From Lophium mytilinum (Eukaryota; Ascomycota; Dothideomycetes; Mytilinidiales; Mytilinidiaceae), in contig MU004200.1 in NCBI GenBank assembly GCA_010093605.1, positions 378,155-442,154 on the forward strand: DNA of 64,000 bases, written 5' to 3'. Under the pieces are notes generated by a model. It was not told the DNA's origin. It made no database searches and saw nothing but the letters and a program-made list of their open reading frames with translations. Positions 12,469 to 23,795 of the stretch are shown here, piece by piece. The number at the start of each line of letters is the position of its first letter. Position 1 is the first letter of the stretch. A program made the translations under genes and the position numbers.

Positions 12469-13232
12469 GTTAATCTGGATTCATGGGAGAAGAGTCCTCT
12501 CATAGAAGGATTTTAAAGCTCTTCGACGGCCGGAGCCGCCATCTTTGTGGTCTTTTGCCTCCTAAAGGCAGGTGGACAGCTGCGTCTTGGTTGGCATGGA
12601 TCGTCTCGTTAGCCAATTGCTAGCTATTGACATGGTGCACTGCCAAGTCATGCAAACAGGATGCAGCACGGGTTCGAAGTCTGTTTGATTGGCTCCCTGG
12701 TTGGAAAGCTGTTCGATGTGATAAAAGTAATTCAATAGATACGGACGTGTTCATAGATTTGTTATGTGCTATTAGGCAGTGTTGTCGCTTGGGAGTCTCG
12801 ACGTTGCGCGTGGTGTCACTGGCGATACATGTGAGGGGTAGTATGGTGATAGAGCGCCGATTTTGAGCTTTACAGAAAGACCGCTAGCATGTGGAGGTAT
12901 CCTCGATGCTCGCAAACCGGTCCTCACTCCGAGAACGATGCCCAGAGCTCATGAAATGCCATCTCTCCTCCCACATGCATGTAAATACACAGAGGTTGTG
13001 GAAGAAGCCAATATGAAGTATGCCAGCCAACAGGAAAGAGAGGTAAGGGTGGTGGATCAACGCTAGATATCCGGAACTCCCGTTTTGAATTTTTGGCTTG
13101 ATTCGAACGAAGATCCCTCTTCTATCCCGCTAGTCGATTCGAGTGAAACCCGTGAGATCTACCGCATCGTCTCGAACACTTCGTCGTCGTGAACCATCCC
13201 ATATATTGCCATCGCTCACACTCGCAGATCCT
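12469..13232. other. Intergenic region, aldolase promoter / eS27 3' end
   Basis: Contains the aldolase promoter and the 3' flank of the eS27 gene. No gene, RNA or repeat recognised. Confidence 0.55.
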
Positions 13233-13820
<588 letters not shown>

Positions 13821-14222
13821 CTTGACGGTGTTGCAGTGATGCTAGAGATTGTCGTAGTCCTTGGATGGATGGCGATGTCGACGTTGACGTTCTCGAAAGG
13901 AGCGGAAGCAGAGGAGGCCTTGAAGAAGTGGCGATGAGAAGTCGATTGTGGGCAGGCAGCACGGGCCACTCGCTAAAACATCCCTGCCGCCTGCAGTTCA
14001 CTGACTCCACCAGGCCACTCACCACCATCTTGCTCGAATGCTGAGTTACATATACTCTTTGTATGGTCCTATGCTCCTGTGAATTCCTGCGACTCTTGTA
14101 TAGCTATCTCGTTGTGTCATGCATTTGATTCATGTTGTTATAAGGCAATTAGAGGCTCAAGTCGAATTAGCTAACGCTATTGAGTGTTCACCTCTCCAAG
14201 CACTGTCTACATTCTACTCCCT
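13821..14222. promoter_or_regulatory. eS27 upstream region
   Basis: Lies upstream of eS27 and downstream of the DUF7704 stop. It contains a second ATG-GTGAGT pair (14028-14023) that could serve as an alternative first exon or belong to a 5'-leader intron. Nothing else seen. Confidence 0.4.
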
Positions 14223-14744
14223 TCACACCTTCTTCACTTTCTCTACTTTCTCCTCGTCCTCGTCATCCCCGAATAGTCCGAGGAAATAGATGCTCCTTAC
14301 CGCAAACAGAAACGCTGTGAATCCCACATTCCCCCACGCCATCCCGTTCCAGCTACTCACGCTCCACCCATCCACCCCGAGTCCCCACAGAGTCACGACG
14401 ATGTGACCGATGTCTGCAATCCAGAGAGCGAGCAAGTAGGCCTTTACTGTCTTGAGCTCGTCTGTCGTGTTGAGGATGAAGAGGCCAAGCAGGGCCAGCA
14501 GGCCGTAGCAGTTCCCTAGCTGCAGCGCGAGCACGTGCTCAGTGAGGTAGAGCTGATGAGGTGGCTCAAAGGGGCTTTGAGAAGAGACAAATGAGGCAGG
14601 TGAGAGGAGAGGCCCGAGATAGCCTGCCGCACTGGATAGAGGTCAGAAATTAGTAGAGAGTAGTTTAGAAAAGGGGGCTTACGTGGAGAGGGGCTCAATG
14701 ATCGTGAAGACGGTGCGAGGGAAGGTGGGGATTTTGGACGCCAT
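14223..14744 (-). CDS. DUF7704-type four-helix membrane protein
   Basis: Two exons (14744-14683, 14631-14223) give 156 aa. The N-terminus MASKIPTFPRTVFTIIEPLS, with its short amphipathic segment followed by an EPLS motif, is characteristic of the fungal DUF7704 family. About four hydrophobic segments follow (around residues 15-35, 50-70, 80-100 and 120-140), then an acidic/basic tail DDEDEEKVEKVKKV on the likely cytoplasmic side. Function of the family is unknown. Its start is divergent from SNX3. Confidence 0.8.
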
Positions 14745-15320
14745 GGTGCTGAATGACTTTTTGCGATATCGGATTGTGGTGTCTTAGGCTCCAGCTGTTG
14801 AATCTTGAGATGATCTATCATTACGAAGGGTCAGAGCACAGTTCAAGCTTTGTATGGAATAGAGCAGAATGAGAAGTCTCTAACTTTGAGAATCAAGTCT
14901 TCAAATGACAATTCGTCATCTAAGGTATCTCGAGAAGAAATGGAATGGGCCCGGGAAGCAAAGAATGACTTGTTCCGAAAGAGCATTTACACCTTGAAGT
15001 CTCTGACACAGACAAAAGGCTACAGTTGAATCTCAGAAGGAAAAGGGGTTATATGGGTAGGGTTATGGTATATAGAAACCTTGAAGCTTACCGGATCTCA
15101 GTTGTAGCTTTGCTGTAGCTCGAGCATCGTCCTTGATAAATTGCGGGTTTGTGGGGAGGTGAATGTAGAACGAGCCAACGAGGTGAACGAATGGCGCCGT
15201 TGAACCCCGCTGGCCCAAGCGCGCGGGGCGAGGATTGTTAAGTCAAGACCTCATCACCAAAGTGCTCCCACCACCGCAACACTCCTACCACGAGGCTTCT
15301 CATAGTCGCAGTCCTTCGCC
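14745..15320. promoter_or_regulatory. Divergent promoter region, DUF7704 gene / SNX3
   Basis: 576 bp between two divergent starts. No coding or repeat content recognised. Confidence 0.4.
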
Positions 15321-15866
15321 ATGCAGTCTCTCCCCGACGCCCGAACACAGTCGTTCGAGGAGCTCTACGGCCCTCCCGAGAACTTCCTCGAGATAGAAGT
15401 GAGTGCCACCCCGCCGCGCCGACATCCCCCACTGTCTCTAACAATCTTAATCAAAGGTCTGCAATCCGATGACCCACGGCATGGGCCGCGGCATGTACAC
15501 CACATACGAGATCCGGATGAGCACCAACATCCCCGCCTTCAAGCTGAAGTCGTCCTCAGTGCGCCGCCGCTACAGCGAGTTCGAAGCCTTCCGCGACATC
15601 CTCGAGCGCGAGTCCGCCCGTGTCACCATCCCTCCACTACCGGGCAAGGTGATTACGAGCCGCTTCTCGGACGACGTGATTGAGCATCGCCGCGAGGGCT
15701 TGCAGCGCTTCCTCCAGATAGTCGTTGGCCATCCTCTCTTGCAAACGGGATCGAAAGTGCTGGCCGCCTTCGTGCAGGGTGAGTCCGCGCGCTGTGTTGT
15801 CTGAACATCGAGGCTAATCTGATACTTTCCTTCGTAGATCCGAACTGGGACCGCCACGCATGGTAG
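15321..15866 (+). CDS. SNX3: Sorting nexin 3 (Grd19-type PX protein)
   Basis: PI3P-binding endosomal protein that sorts cargo with retromer. Three exons (15321-15398, 15457-15778, 15838-15866) give 142 aa, a typical SNX3 length. The PX domain occupies about residues 25-135: [18 protein letters not shown], then the phosphoinositide motif [15 protein letters not shown] with its RRYSEF core, the proline-rich loop IPPLPGK and [18 protein letters not shown]. The last exon supplies only DPNWDRHAW, a conserved SNX3 terminus that validates the final splice. Confidence 0.95.
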
Positions 15867-17057
15867 ACGCCCTGAGATTACAATCTAGTTCGACCTTTTC
15901 ATCCTTTTCTGCGCGCACTCCAACCTCGGGTGATCACGCGAGCACCACATACGACAGACGAATACCAAATACAGAGCCTGGGAGATAATACCCTGGTCGC
16001 TGTGAATAATGGGGGTCATGTGCTGCCTTTGAATTCCCCATTGCCGGTGTTTGTCGATTCTTCATGGGCTGCTGTGTCTTGGGCCGCTGTGTCTTGGGCC
16101 GCTGTGCCAGCTTTAATTCCTCTCTACTCCCCTATGCCTTTTGGCATAGACTTTGTATTCGTCCGACCGTTGTCTCAAGCATTTCAAACTAGCGGTTGCT
16201 TCAGTCTGCGAGCCCCCTCAGTCTGCACGGGTCTCACGGGTTGATTTCTTGCATCTGGCTTGGTCACCGGTACTTTTCTAGTTTGCGTGAGGATGAATGA
16301 TGTGGCGTTTGGCTCTTCTTTTGTCAGCCTTTCCTCAAAATACCCCTTCAGCTCGTATTTCTCTGCTCAATAAAATGTTAAATACTACGCAGCTAGCATG
16401 GGAGCTCTTGGGATCCATACATCCAATTCATTGAATTAGAACACTATCCCTGAACCCGTCGCGTTCGGCTCTACGGTGTCATTTAGAATGCAACCACTGG
16501 CAGACTTCGATTGAGAAAAATTGACGCGAAATGCTTGAGCAACATACTCCCTCTGGGCTTTTTGTAAACTTGCCTAGTACCCCTTGAGATCCTCTAGGAT
16601 GTTATGAAAGATCGAAAAGGCTCAATTTTGCCAAGGCTGGTAGCTTCGTGGACCACCCCAAGTGGTGTCAGACGGCCACTTCATGTTTAACGAAGCCTGA
16701 TCCTGAGTCCGAGCGTTGCGCAACGACGATTCATGGGAAAGTTCGCAGATTACGCAAACTGCTGAGTGAGAGCAAAAGATGAACTAGAAACCTGGAACAC
16801 AATCCACTCGTTACGCACGCGCGTAGTAATTCAAACCCGACCAATGTCATCGTGCCGATTAGACGAGAGGCACTTCATGTAAACACCGTATGAATGACGC
16901 AGAGATAGATTGATGTGCGCAATTATCGAAAACCAGGCCCCAAAAATAGCCTCTTAAATGTTCCCCACCCACCCTTCGCCATGAACTCCGCGCTAGGGAT
17001 ATCATAACCACTACCTAGTGACACGAAAAGTACGGCGAGAAATTGCACCTGTGCATA
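15867..17057. other. Convergent intergenic region, SNX3 / EOS1
   Basis: About 1.2 kb without a gene. It holds a short 15-bp tandem repeat (GCTGTGTCTTGGGCC, about 2.4 copies, 16069-16106) just downstream of SNX3 and copy 2 of a dispersed repeat (16557-16760). Confidence 0.6.
16557..16760 (+). repeat. Dispersed repeat, copy 2
   Basis: Colinear with 7783-7996: TTGAGATCCTCT, ATGTTATGAAAGAT, GCCAAGGCTG, CCACTTCATG and CGAAGCCTG recur in the same order. More diverged than expected of a recent insertion, so probably an old fragment. Confidence 0.7.
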
Positions 17058-18570
17058 TCATAACTCCCGCGTCAGATCCCCAATCCATTGGCCCACGCGC
17101 CTGATACTCACAAAGAAGGGAACAGCGTCTGGACTCCCTGCGACCGTGTTGCTGGCTGTTGGCCAGTGTTGTTGCAGCAAGATAAGACACAGACTGAGGA
17201 AAGCGAGGGGTGAGAAGACACGCACAGCGGCGGTAGTCTCGCGTTTGATGTTGGTGCGGCGGTGGGTGATGTGGTAGAGAAGTGTGAGTGTCTGTGTTTG
17301 GACCAAAAGTAAGCCGATGTTGCTGGGTTGGCATTGAGATCGAAAGCTCTAGAAAAAGGAAGGTCTAGGGCGCGATTGAAAAGACGATTGCTGTTAGTAG
17401 GTTAACGCGGAGGCGGATACACTCGAGGCAATGGTGAACGTGCGCACGGCAGATCTGGTCGACGGAGTGGTAGACACAGAAGCAACCGGCATAGAGCACG
17501 CAAGGCACCTGAAGCACCATGTGAGTGACCTAGAAGGGCAATAAATGGTAAAACACAACGCTTCTGACAAAGGAACACACACATATCTTACACTGGCGAT
17601 GCAGATCCAAGCTACAAAGAAACGAGGAGAATTCGTCCTTGCGCCGCAGAACTCGATAAATTGGTGGGTGAGGAACATGTTCAAGAGGTCCATGGTGGCA
17701 AGTCTGAAAAGCGCGGATCCAATTGGATAGTGCAGAAGCCTGAGCCTCTATCAGCATTGGAGGAAGTAGCGTCTGAGATCCAAGAGGAATAATTGACAAG
17801 TAGAACGTTTGGATTTAGACTAGGAGGGACCTACCAACGGCTCATAAGACAATCGATGAAGAAGAAGCTGATATATGCAGATGACGAGCACTGACATATA
17901 AAGTCAGTATAGACCTATAATATTAGGAGCTCCAAAACCTTACCCATAGCATTGCAAGAGTGATCTCAGTGAACCACATTCTCTCTTCAAATCCCCAGCT
18001 TGAGATTGGCCGTCCATTGGCATAATGGGATTTGATCCCCTTCAGAAGAGCCCAGGCGCAATAGAAATCCCAGAACACAGCTGGGCCTATGGAAAGCCAT
18101 CGGAGTGCTTGGAGCCAGATGTGCCAGCGCCTTGGTACATTCAGAATGACAGCGAGTTGCGGATGCAGGGCTGAGACTGCTCGCCTGGGAGGGTCGGGCG
18201 AGTCTGCCAAAGTAGAAGCATCGGGTTCTTGAGCAGTGGGGATAGGAGTGGAGAGAGACTCTCGGGGCGTGTAATTTGGAGGGCCTTGGGGTGGTCGGCG
18301 AGGGTTGGCGGGACCTGTATAGGGCGGTGGAGGTGTCCCCGGTCGTCGTGGATGAGCCAGATCTTGAGCAAATTCGGGCATATGCTGCCGCGGAGCACTA
18401 TTGCTGATGACTTCCAGGCTATCTGAGGATGTGAAATTAAAGGATGGGCGAGGGTGACAGAAGTAGGGTTGGTGTCTCGGAGGGAAAGCCGCCCAGCCTC
18501 TTGCGTGGAGATGGTGAATGTCGTTCGCTGTCCATGAGGCGCCTTCCACTTGCAGCTGGCAGAGCCTCAC
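17058..18570 (-). CDS. EOS1: EOS1-like ER membrane protein (N-glycosylation)
   Basis: Yeast Eos1 is an ER multispanning protein needed for N-glycosylation and oxidative-stress tolerance. Four exons (18570-17944, 17890-17835, 17739-17592, 17291-17058) give 354 aa. After a Pro-rich N-terminus come ILNVPRRWHIWLQALRWLS, WGFEERMWFTEITLAMLW, AYISFFFIDCLMSRWLLHYP, FVAWICIAS and, after a 300-nt intron, TLTLLYHITHRRTNIKRETT and VFSPLAFLSLCLILLQ, the order seen in fungal Eos1. Five to six hydrophobic segments are visible. Reading straight through the last intron would end at 17365 and lose the conserved HRRTNIKRET block, so I prefer the spliced form. The start could be an internal Met (MPEFAQD) about 65 residues in. 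Confidence 0.75.
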
Positions 18571-18950
18571 AACGAGTCTACCTATTGTTTCCGCTAGACA
18601 TCTCTCCTGGCCTACGTGTTTGCTTCCACGCAGCTATTTCAGATGTTGCGACTTTGAAGTTGAGTTTAAGATGAGATAGAAATAGAAAGGTATACGTTAT
18701 AACTGTCTGGCCTAACTGCTTTCGTTAGTGATATCCTGGCCATGTCTTGTTCTGGAACCTCTCAATGTAAGGTCACTCTCCGCCCTCTTCTTCAGTTGAA
18801 GACATACTGGACCCATGAGAGTATGATTCATTCAGTTGTTGCAGGATATTGATGTGATTACCCGTTGAAATCACGTGATCACGATTTCTAGAGACGTGAC
18901 GGAAACTCGATACCAAATTCTATCACCGTCGTCCCTCCACAACCACCACG
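18571..18950. promoter_or_regulatory. Divergent promoter region, EOS1 / Mba1-like gene
   Basis: 380 bp between divergent starts, with a TCACGTGA-type palindrome near 18872. No other feature seen. Confidence 0.4.
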
Positions 18951-20281
18951 ATGCCGCCTCCACTACCACGCCGAACTGGGCACCAATGCCTGTTCTACCG
19001 ACCCTCCTGTCGTACCTTTGCGACCACACCTGCCCGACATGCAGGCATCTCGAGGGCCTCTCCCAACCGCGGCTTGAAACCGAGCCAGAGAGCAACACAA
19101 TCGCCAACGTTAATGCTGAAGGAGCAACACAAGGGGGCCGCAGGCCTGCGTGGTCTGCCGACTGATATGGGGCTACTACCAGGTATGGATATCCAGACCA
19201 TCATGCTGCAGGAACAGTCTCAATGGAGACTCGCTGGAGTATCTACGAGGACCGAGGACTGACGGAACACATGATAGGCACAATCATCAAACCGACCGGA
19301 AAGAACCTGCCCAGCATATTCCGAAAACCGCGAGTGCGACTAGATATCGAATGGCAAAATCTCAAACGAGGAACGATGGATAGAGCCAGGTATGAAAGCT
19401 CCCATAAATCAAGCCTTTAACCCCAACTCTAACACCAGACCACAGTCTCATACACTGGAAATTCTTTTTGAAAGCCTGGAAAGACCGGCCACGGCCGAAA
19501 CTCGAGCGAAGAAAACTTGTGCCCCTCGCAAAAGACTACCACAAGCAGATCTACTCAGCATTCGCGGCGTATGCGCTCCCCTCCCATACCCGACCTTCAT
19601 AGCTCTACACGCCAAATCGATTCTTGAAATCCTGCTAATACAAAATATGCGAACAGCCACGACGCCCCCACAATAACTCGCCTCTGCTGCTCCGGCCTGA
19701 CCTCCGACTTCCGCACCCGCATGTCCCACCGCGCCCCCGGCACCCATCTCACATGGACCCTCTCCTCCTACACCTCCTCCCCGAAGATCGTGTCCAACCG
19801 CGCCACCCCGCTGCCAAACCAGGAGCACACGGGCGTGCGCCAAGTGGTAGTGCGCCTCCGGTCCAAGCAGATCCTCACCACCTGGACCGACGAGCAGGCC
19901 CGCAGAGCCGTGGCGTCGCGCATCGAGGCGCTCAGAGCCGCGGGAAGGGAGGTCAGCCCCGCGCTGCTGGCGGTGGAGAGCGAGAACGAGAAGATGGCGG
20001 TTAGCGCGGCGCATGGGGGGTACAATCCGATCTCGCTGCATAGGATTAACAAGGCGCTGAGCGAGGATACCGAGGCGTTGGCGGCGACGGATGTGGAGAA
20101 GGTGGAGACTGAGGTGACGGAGTACATGGTGTTGCAGCGAAGGATGCTCGAGGGGGTGGAGGAGGGGTGGATGGTGTGGGGGTTTGCGGAGGAGTCGACG
20201 CCTGAGGTTAGGGCGAGGGATGAGAAGCAATTGAAGGAGATGGAGGAATATCAGAAGTCGCAAGCCGCGGCGCAGGTGTAG
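18951..20281 (+). CDS. MBA1: Mba1-like mitochondrial ribosome receptor
   Basis: Mba1 tethers mitochondrial ribosomes to the inner membrane for co-translational insertion, related to mL45. Four exons (18951-19182, 19278-19389, 19446-19568, 19657-20281) give 363 aa. The N-terminus (PLPRRTGHQ, RTFATTPARHAG) is Arg/Ser-rich without acids, a mitochondrial targeting signal. Splicing restores DMGLLPGTIIKPTGKNLPS, LIHWKFFLKAWKDRPRP, YHKQIYSAFAAHDAPTITRL and the Tim44/Mba1-like fold segment GTHLTWTLSSYTSSPKIVSN with RQVVVRLRSKQILTTW. The C-terminus is a charged helix. Distinction from mL45/Tim44 relatives relies on overall pattern, hence moderate confidence. Confidence 0.72.
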
Positions 20282-20939
20282 AGAGGTGGTGCTGTATGAT
20301 GCTCGATCGGAAGTGTATCTCGAAGAGACAAAACGAGGGGGTGTCAGAATCTGAGGCTGTATAGTATTGTAGCATCTTCTTGTATCCAGCATCACGAGCT
20401 CTTCGTGGAAGTTCCTCTGTACCTCCTATTTCCAACATATGAGCCATTGTAAAATCGCTTGCGGAGCACAATACGCTCCAGGATGCACTTATTTTACTTC
20501 CGACGAAGATGCATACATTCATGGGCGTTAGTAGTCTACACGGAACTAGTTCAGAAACTGGGGATCGAGTTCAGCACTGGTATGAGAATCCATTCTGCCT
20601 ATCTAGGCATATCCTTCGAGAGCAAGAATGACCGACTTGAGAAGACAAGGAGACAACTCCGTCCGAATCGGTCTTGACTTAGAGAAAGAATAGATCGCTC
20701 TGATTCCCCTCGAACCATCGAGTTCCATCAACATAGAAGCAAAAGCAGAAACAAAAACACATCTAGCCGTTGTAGACTCTGAAAAAAAGGGGTATCATCC
20801 GACGCCGCCCCATTGTAGCCACGCCGCTTGACCCAGCGTTCATCTCATAAGATCTATGGTATTTCGCAGAAAGCAGATCCTCGAGGAGTCGACTGTCCGC
20901 AACACGGGTAGCGGGCGGGGCGGGGGGACGTCCGGGGAC
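20282..20939. other. Convergent intergenic region, Mba1-like / SUI1
   Basis: 3' flanks of two convergent genes. No gene or repeat recognised. Confidence 0.6.
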
Positions 20940-21603
20940 CTAGAAACCATGGACCTGCAGCCATAGAGTCAGCGATACGCACAAAACCACAACATAACAG
21001 GTGCAAAATGAGGCCAGTGACTCACCTTGATGTCCTTGGCATCCAAGCCCAACCCTTCCTTCTTATCGGTCAGGAAATCTTGCACATCCTTGCGCTGGTC
21101 GCCCTGCAGCTGGATCACCTCGCCCATCTCGGTGTCGACCACGATGGTGCCATTGCACGCGAACTTCTTCTTGATGACCTTGAGGATCTTCTTCTGGTCG
21201 AACTTCTTGGGCAAGCCTTGGACTGTGGTCAGGGTCTTCCGACCATTGCGCTCTGCGGCGGAGGTTAGTCACTGATTGTGGAGGCGCGAGGATGCCGATA
21301 AGAGCGTCGAGAGCAGAGGAGAGGACAGTACGTACGCTGGATCCGAATATGGATGTAGTTCTGGGACTGCTTGGTTTCGCCAGTGTCTTCGTCGGCCTCG
21401 GCGAACGGGTCTGACAAGGCGGCGGTTAGCAAACAAGCACACGAGGAGAACACAGAAGTACCAGACTGCACTGCTGCCGCTCACACCGCAGCGTGAGTGC
21501 AACTCCAAGTTGCAGTGAGCGGTGCGTGGGCAAGGCAGAACAGCGAGGGGAAGGCTGAGCGGGGCGATAACTCACCGAATGTCTTGAGGTTTTCTATTGA
21601 CAT
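20940..21603 (-). CDS. SUI1: Translation initiation factor eIF1 (SUI1)
   Basis: Scanning and start-codon fidelity factor on the 40S subunit. Four exons (21603-21576, 21410-21336, 21252-21026, 20954-20940) give 114 aa. Reads MSIENLKTFDPFAEADEDTG, then QNYIHIRIQQRNGRKTLTTV, QGLPKKFDQKKILKVIKKKF, ACNGTIVVD and ends DIKVHGF; the last exon encodes only VHGF plus stop. RNGRKTLTTVQG and FACNGT are the SUI1 hallmarks. It lies head-to-tail with Asterix, same strand, ~680 bp apart. Confidence 0.98.
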
Positions 21604-22279
21604 ACAAGCTATGTGTGTCAAACGACTCTGGAAATCTGTGTGGGTTTGTGAAAGAGAGGCGAGCAAAGGACTGCTGAGTATAGCTGTATGTGGTGTGGAG
21701 TGGAGTGGTGGAGTGTTTGGTGTGGGTGGCTTTACAGTTGGTGGTCAGGTTGGTGATGGAACAGCGGGCGGAGTTTCAACCCTGCCTTTATGCATCGGGC
21801 TTAGCGCATCTTGCCACCCGTGGAGTGAATGGAAGGCAGACTCCGCTCTCCGCGCGCTTTTGATTCGACCTGCCGTTGGGGGAATGCGCATGAAAACCAG
21901 TCGTGCGGTGTGACCACATGGGAGATGCCATCTGGTGGTCACGATGCAGTGCTTTTTCGCCTTCTCGTTCCCCACCGCCCAACGGCTCGGATTCGCGGTG
22001 AGGGGACGAGACAATCACCCCATCTGCAGTCAGCGCCGCTGGTCCAAACATGTTTGGAGCAAGCACCCGCAATAGAAGAGGGTAGAAAGTACATATGAAG
22101 ATAATATAATGCTTTCTGATATCCGCCAATACGACCTTCCCCCTGTGCCATGGTCGCACTACCCCACGATTAATCTTACAAGAACACGGCCGAAGAGGCC
22201 TTTGGAAATTGCTGCCATCCCACCACAGCCGGCAGTTAATAAACATTAGTACCCGGGAATCTGACAATGCAGAGTGGAA
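21604..22279. promoter_or_regulatory. SUI1 upstream region
   Basis: Contains the SUI1 promoter and the 3' flank of Asterix. No gene recognised on either strand. Confidence 0.4.
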
Positions 22280-22978
22280 TCAAGCAACGGGCACGGCGGA
22301 GGGAGCTTCTGTCCCTGATCCGGGTGCGTAGCGATTCTGTGGGGGCGGCATGAATAAGGGCATGTATGCCTGCGAGAAGGTGATGAGACACTGTGCTACG
22401 GCATTCGGACGTGGACGAACTCACAACCATGAGAGACATAACTGCTCGACGTTAGCAGTGGAGGTGACTCAACAAGGCCATGGGGGCTCACAGGCCATGC
22501 CGACGGAAAAGTAGCCTGGCGTCGTCGCCGTTTTTGCCTGCTCAGGAGTTTCGGCCAGCCAGGACTGCAGAGAGAAGACCACGGCCACCCTTTTTGGCGC
22601 AGTCAGCGTCTGGTCCACGGCGAGGAAGAGCCCGACCTACCAGCCAATCATCCTGTTGAAGCACCATTGCGTCAGAACTTGCATGCTTCACACTTCGTTC
22701 TAGTCGAGGTGTCTTACTTGTTCCGGGTGAAGATGGCAGCCATCTAGGGGCAGGTTAGCAAGCGGCCTACGCGCGGGGCGGAGCACTCAGTACTGGAAGC
22801 GTCGACGCCATTGTGCTCGTCATGTCGCCGTCCGATTTGTCTTTAGGCGGCTCCACGTAAGGGACGACTGGATGGGGGTGTCAGCGAGCACGTGACGTGG
22901 CACAATGGAAGCCAGAAGGTGAGGCTGGCATCGCGACGTACTCAGATCGGCGCGTGTCATGTCCTTTTTCGACGCCAT
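22280..22978 (-). CDS. PAT complex subunit Asterix (UPF0139), seven exons
   Basis: Asterix (human WDR83OS) pairs with CCDC47 as an ER chaperone for nascent multipass membrane proteins. No long open frame exists; seven exons were spliced by eye: 22978-22942, 22867-22794, 22743-22718, 22652-22641 (12 nt), 22589-22492, 22441-22425 (17 nt) and 22369-22280. They total 354 nt, 117 aa plus stop. The product reads MASKKDMTRADLIVPYVEPP, then KDKSDGDMTSTMASTLPMAA, IFTRNKMIGWVAVVFSLQSW, LAETPEQAKTATTPGYFSVG and MAFMSLMVAYMPLFMPPP, matching the fungal family: a cytosolic N-terminus and hydrophobic helices ending in a Pro-rich tail. Two micro-exons make it easy to miss. Confidence 0.92.
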
Positions 22979-23795
22979 TGCTGCGGCAGGGGCGGGCGGT
23001 GGATGGAGTCGGCAGCGTCAACGGCGGTGCAGAGAGGAAGATGACCGGGGCTGGTGGTGCGATGGGAGGGCTGTCGTCGTGGGCGTGGATGATGTGGACG
23101 CGGTCCGAGGGGGAGGTTAGCAGCTAGAGGGCGAGAGGGCTAGGGCTAGAGGAGATGTCAGGCTAGTGCCCGTGGTTCGATGGCGAAAGGACCCGCCAGC
23201 TGGGCTTCCCGGAGCCTGTTGCCGCGGGATCGTGCAGTGTGCCGTTTTGCTCGACAGCGAGGCCCTGCCTGGGACGAGCCCTGGAGTTCCTTCACCTGGG
23301 CATACTGTATAGACTGTATAGGTGGTAGACGCCTGCAGATGTGCGCACACGGGCTGCTCGCGGGCCGGCAAGGCGCGCCATATTCGGGCTCGCAGCAAGC
23401 CCGGTTACGGTGCCTGACAGCACGGCACTGTGGAATTGACTGAGGCCGCCCGGCTTTATCTCGCCTGGTCCACGGGTGGTAGTACTGTCAATGGGCGCTG
23501 CGGCTTGCCCAGACCCCCCCAGCATCCCAGCTCTCCCGGAGAGACTCCCACCGGCTACCACAGGCGATCGTGCGCTTCCCTGTCCTGCTCGTAAGATAGT
23601 CAACCACCCTCTGATCCCTCTGCTCCATAATCCGCGGGCAGAACTGCTCTCCAGCGCCGTACTACCACCACCATCTCATCCTCCCCAGATGCGCCCTCCG
23701 CCCTACCCTCTGTCTTCTGCCGCAGAATCCCCGACCACTACCGCTGCACCCGCCGAGCCCTCCCTCCAGCTGACCATGTATGCGCTTGAGGTGCG
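22979..23795. promoter_or_regulatory. Divergent promoter region, Asterix / MED12
   Basis: 817 bp, G/C-rich toward the Asterix side and C/T-rich in the last ~200 bases before the MED12 start. No gene recognised; several open frames here look like random G/C-rich translation. Confidence 0.45.

Noticed and set aside
17365-17529. EOS1 ending in an exon at 17529-17365
   Set aside because: It is open and spliceable but lacks the conserved YHITHRRTNIKRE segment, which is found in frame at 17291-17058 after one longer intron.
19448-20395. 315-codon open frame antisense to the Mba1-like gene
   Set aside because: Leu/Arg/His-rich composition is the expected shadow of the G/C-rich coding strand, which has a coherent spliced protein.
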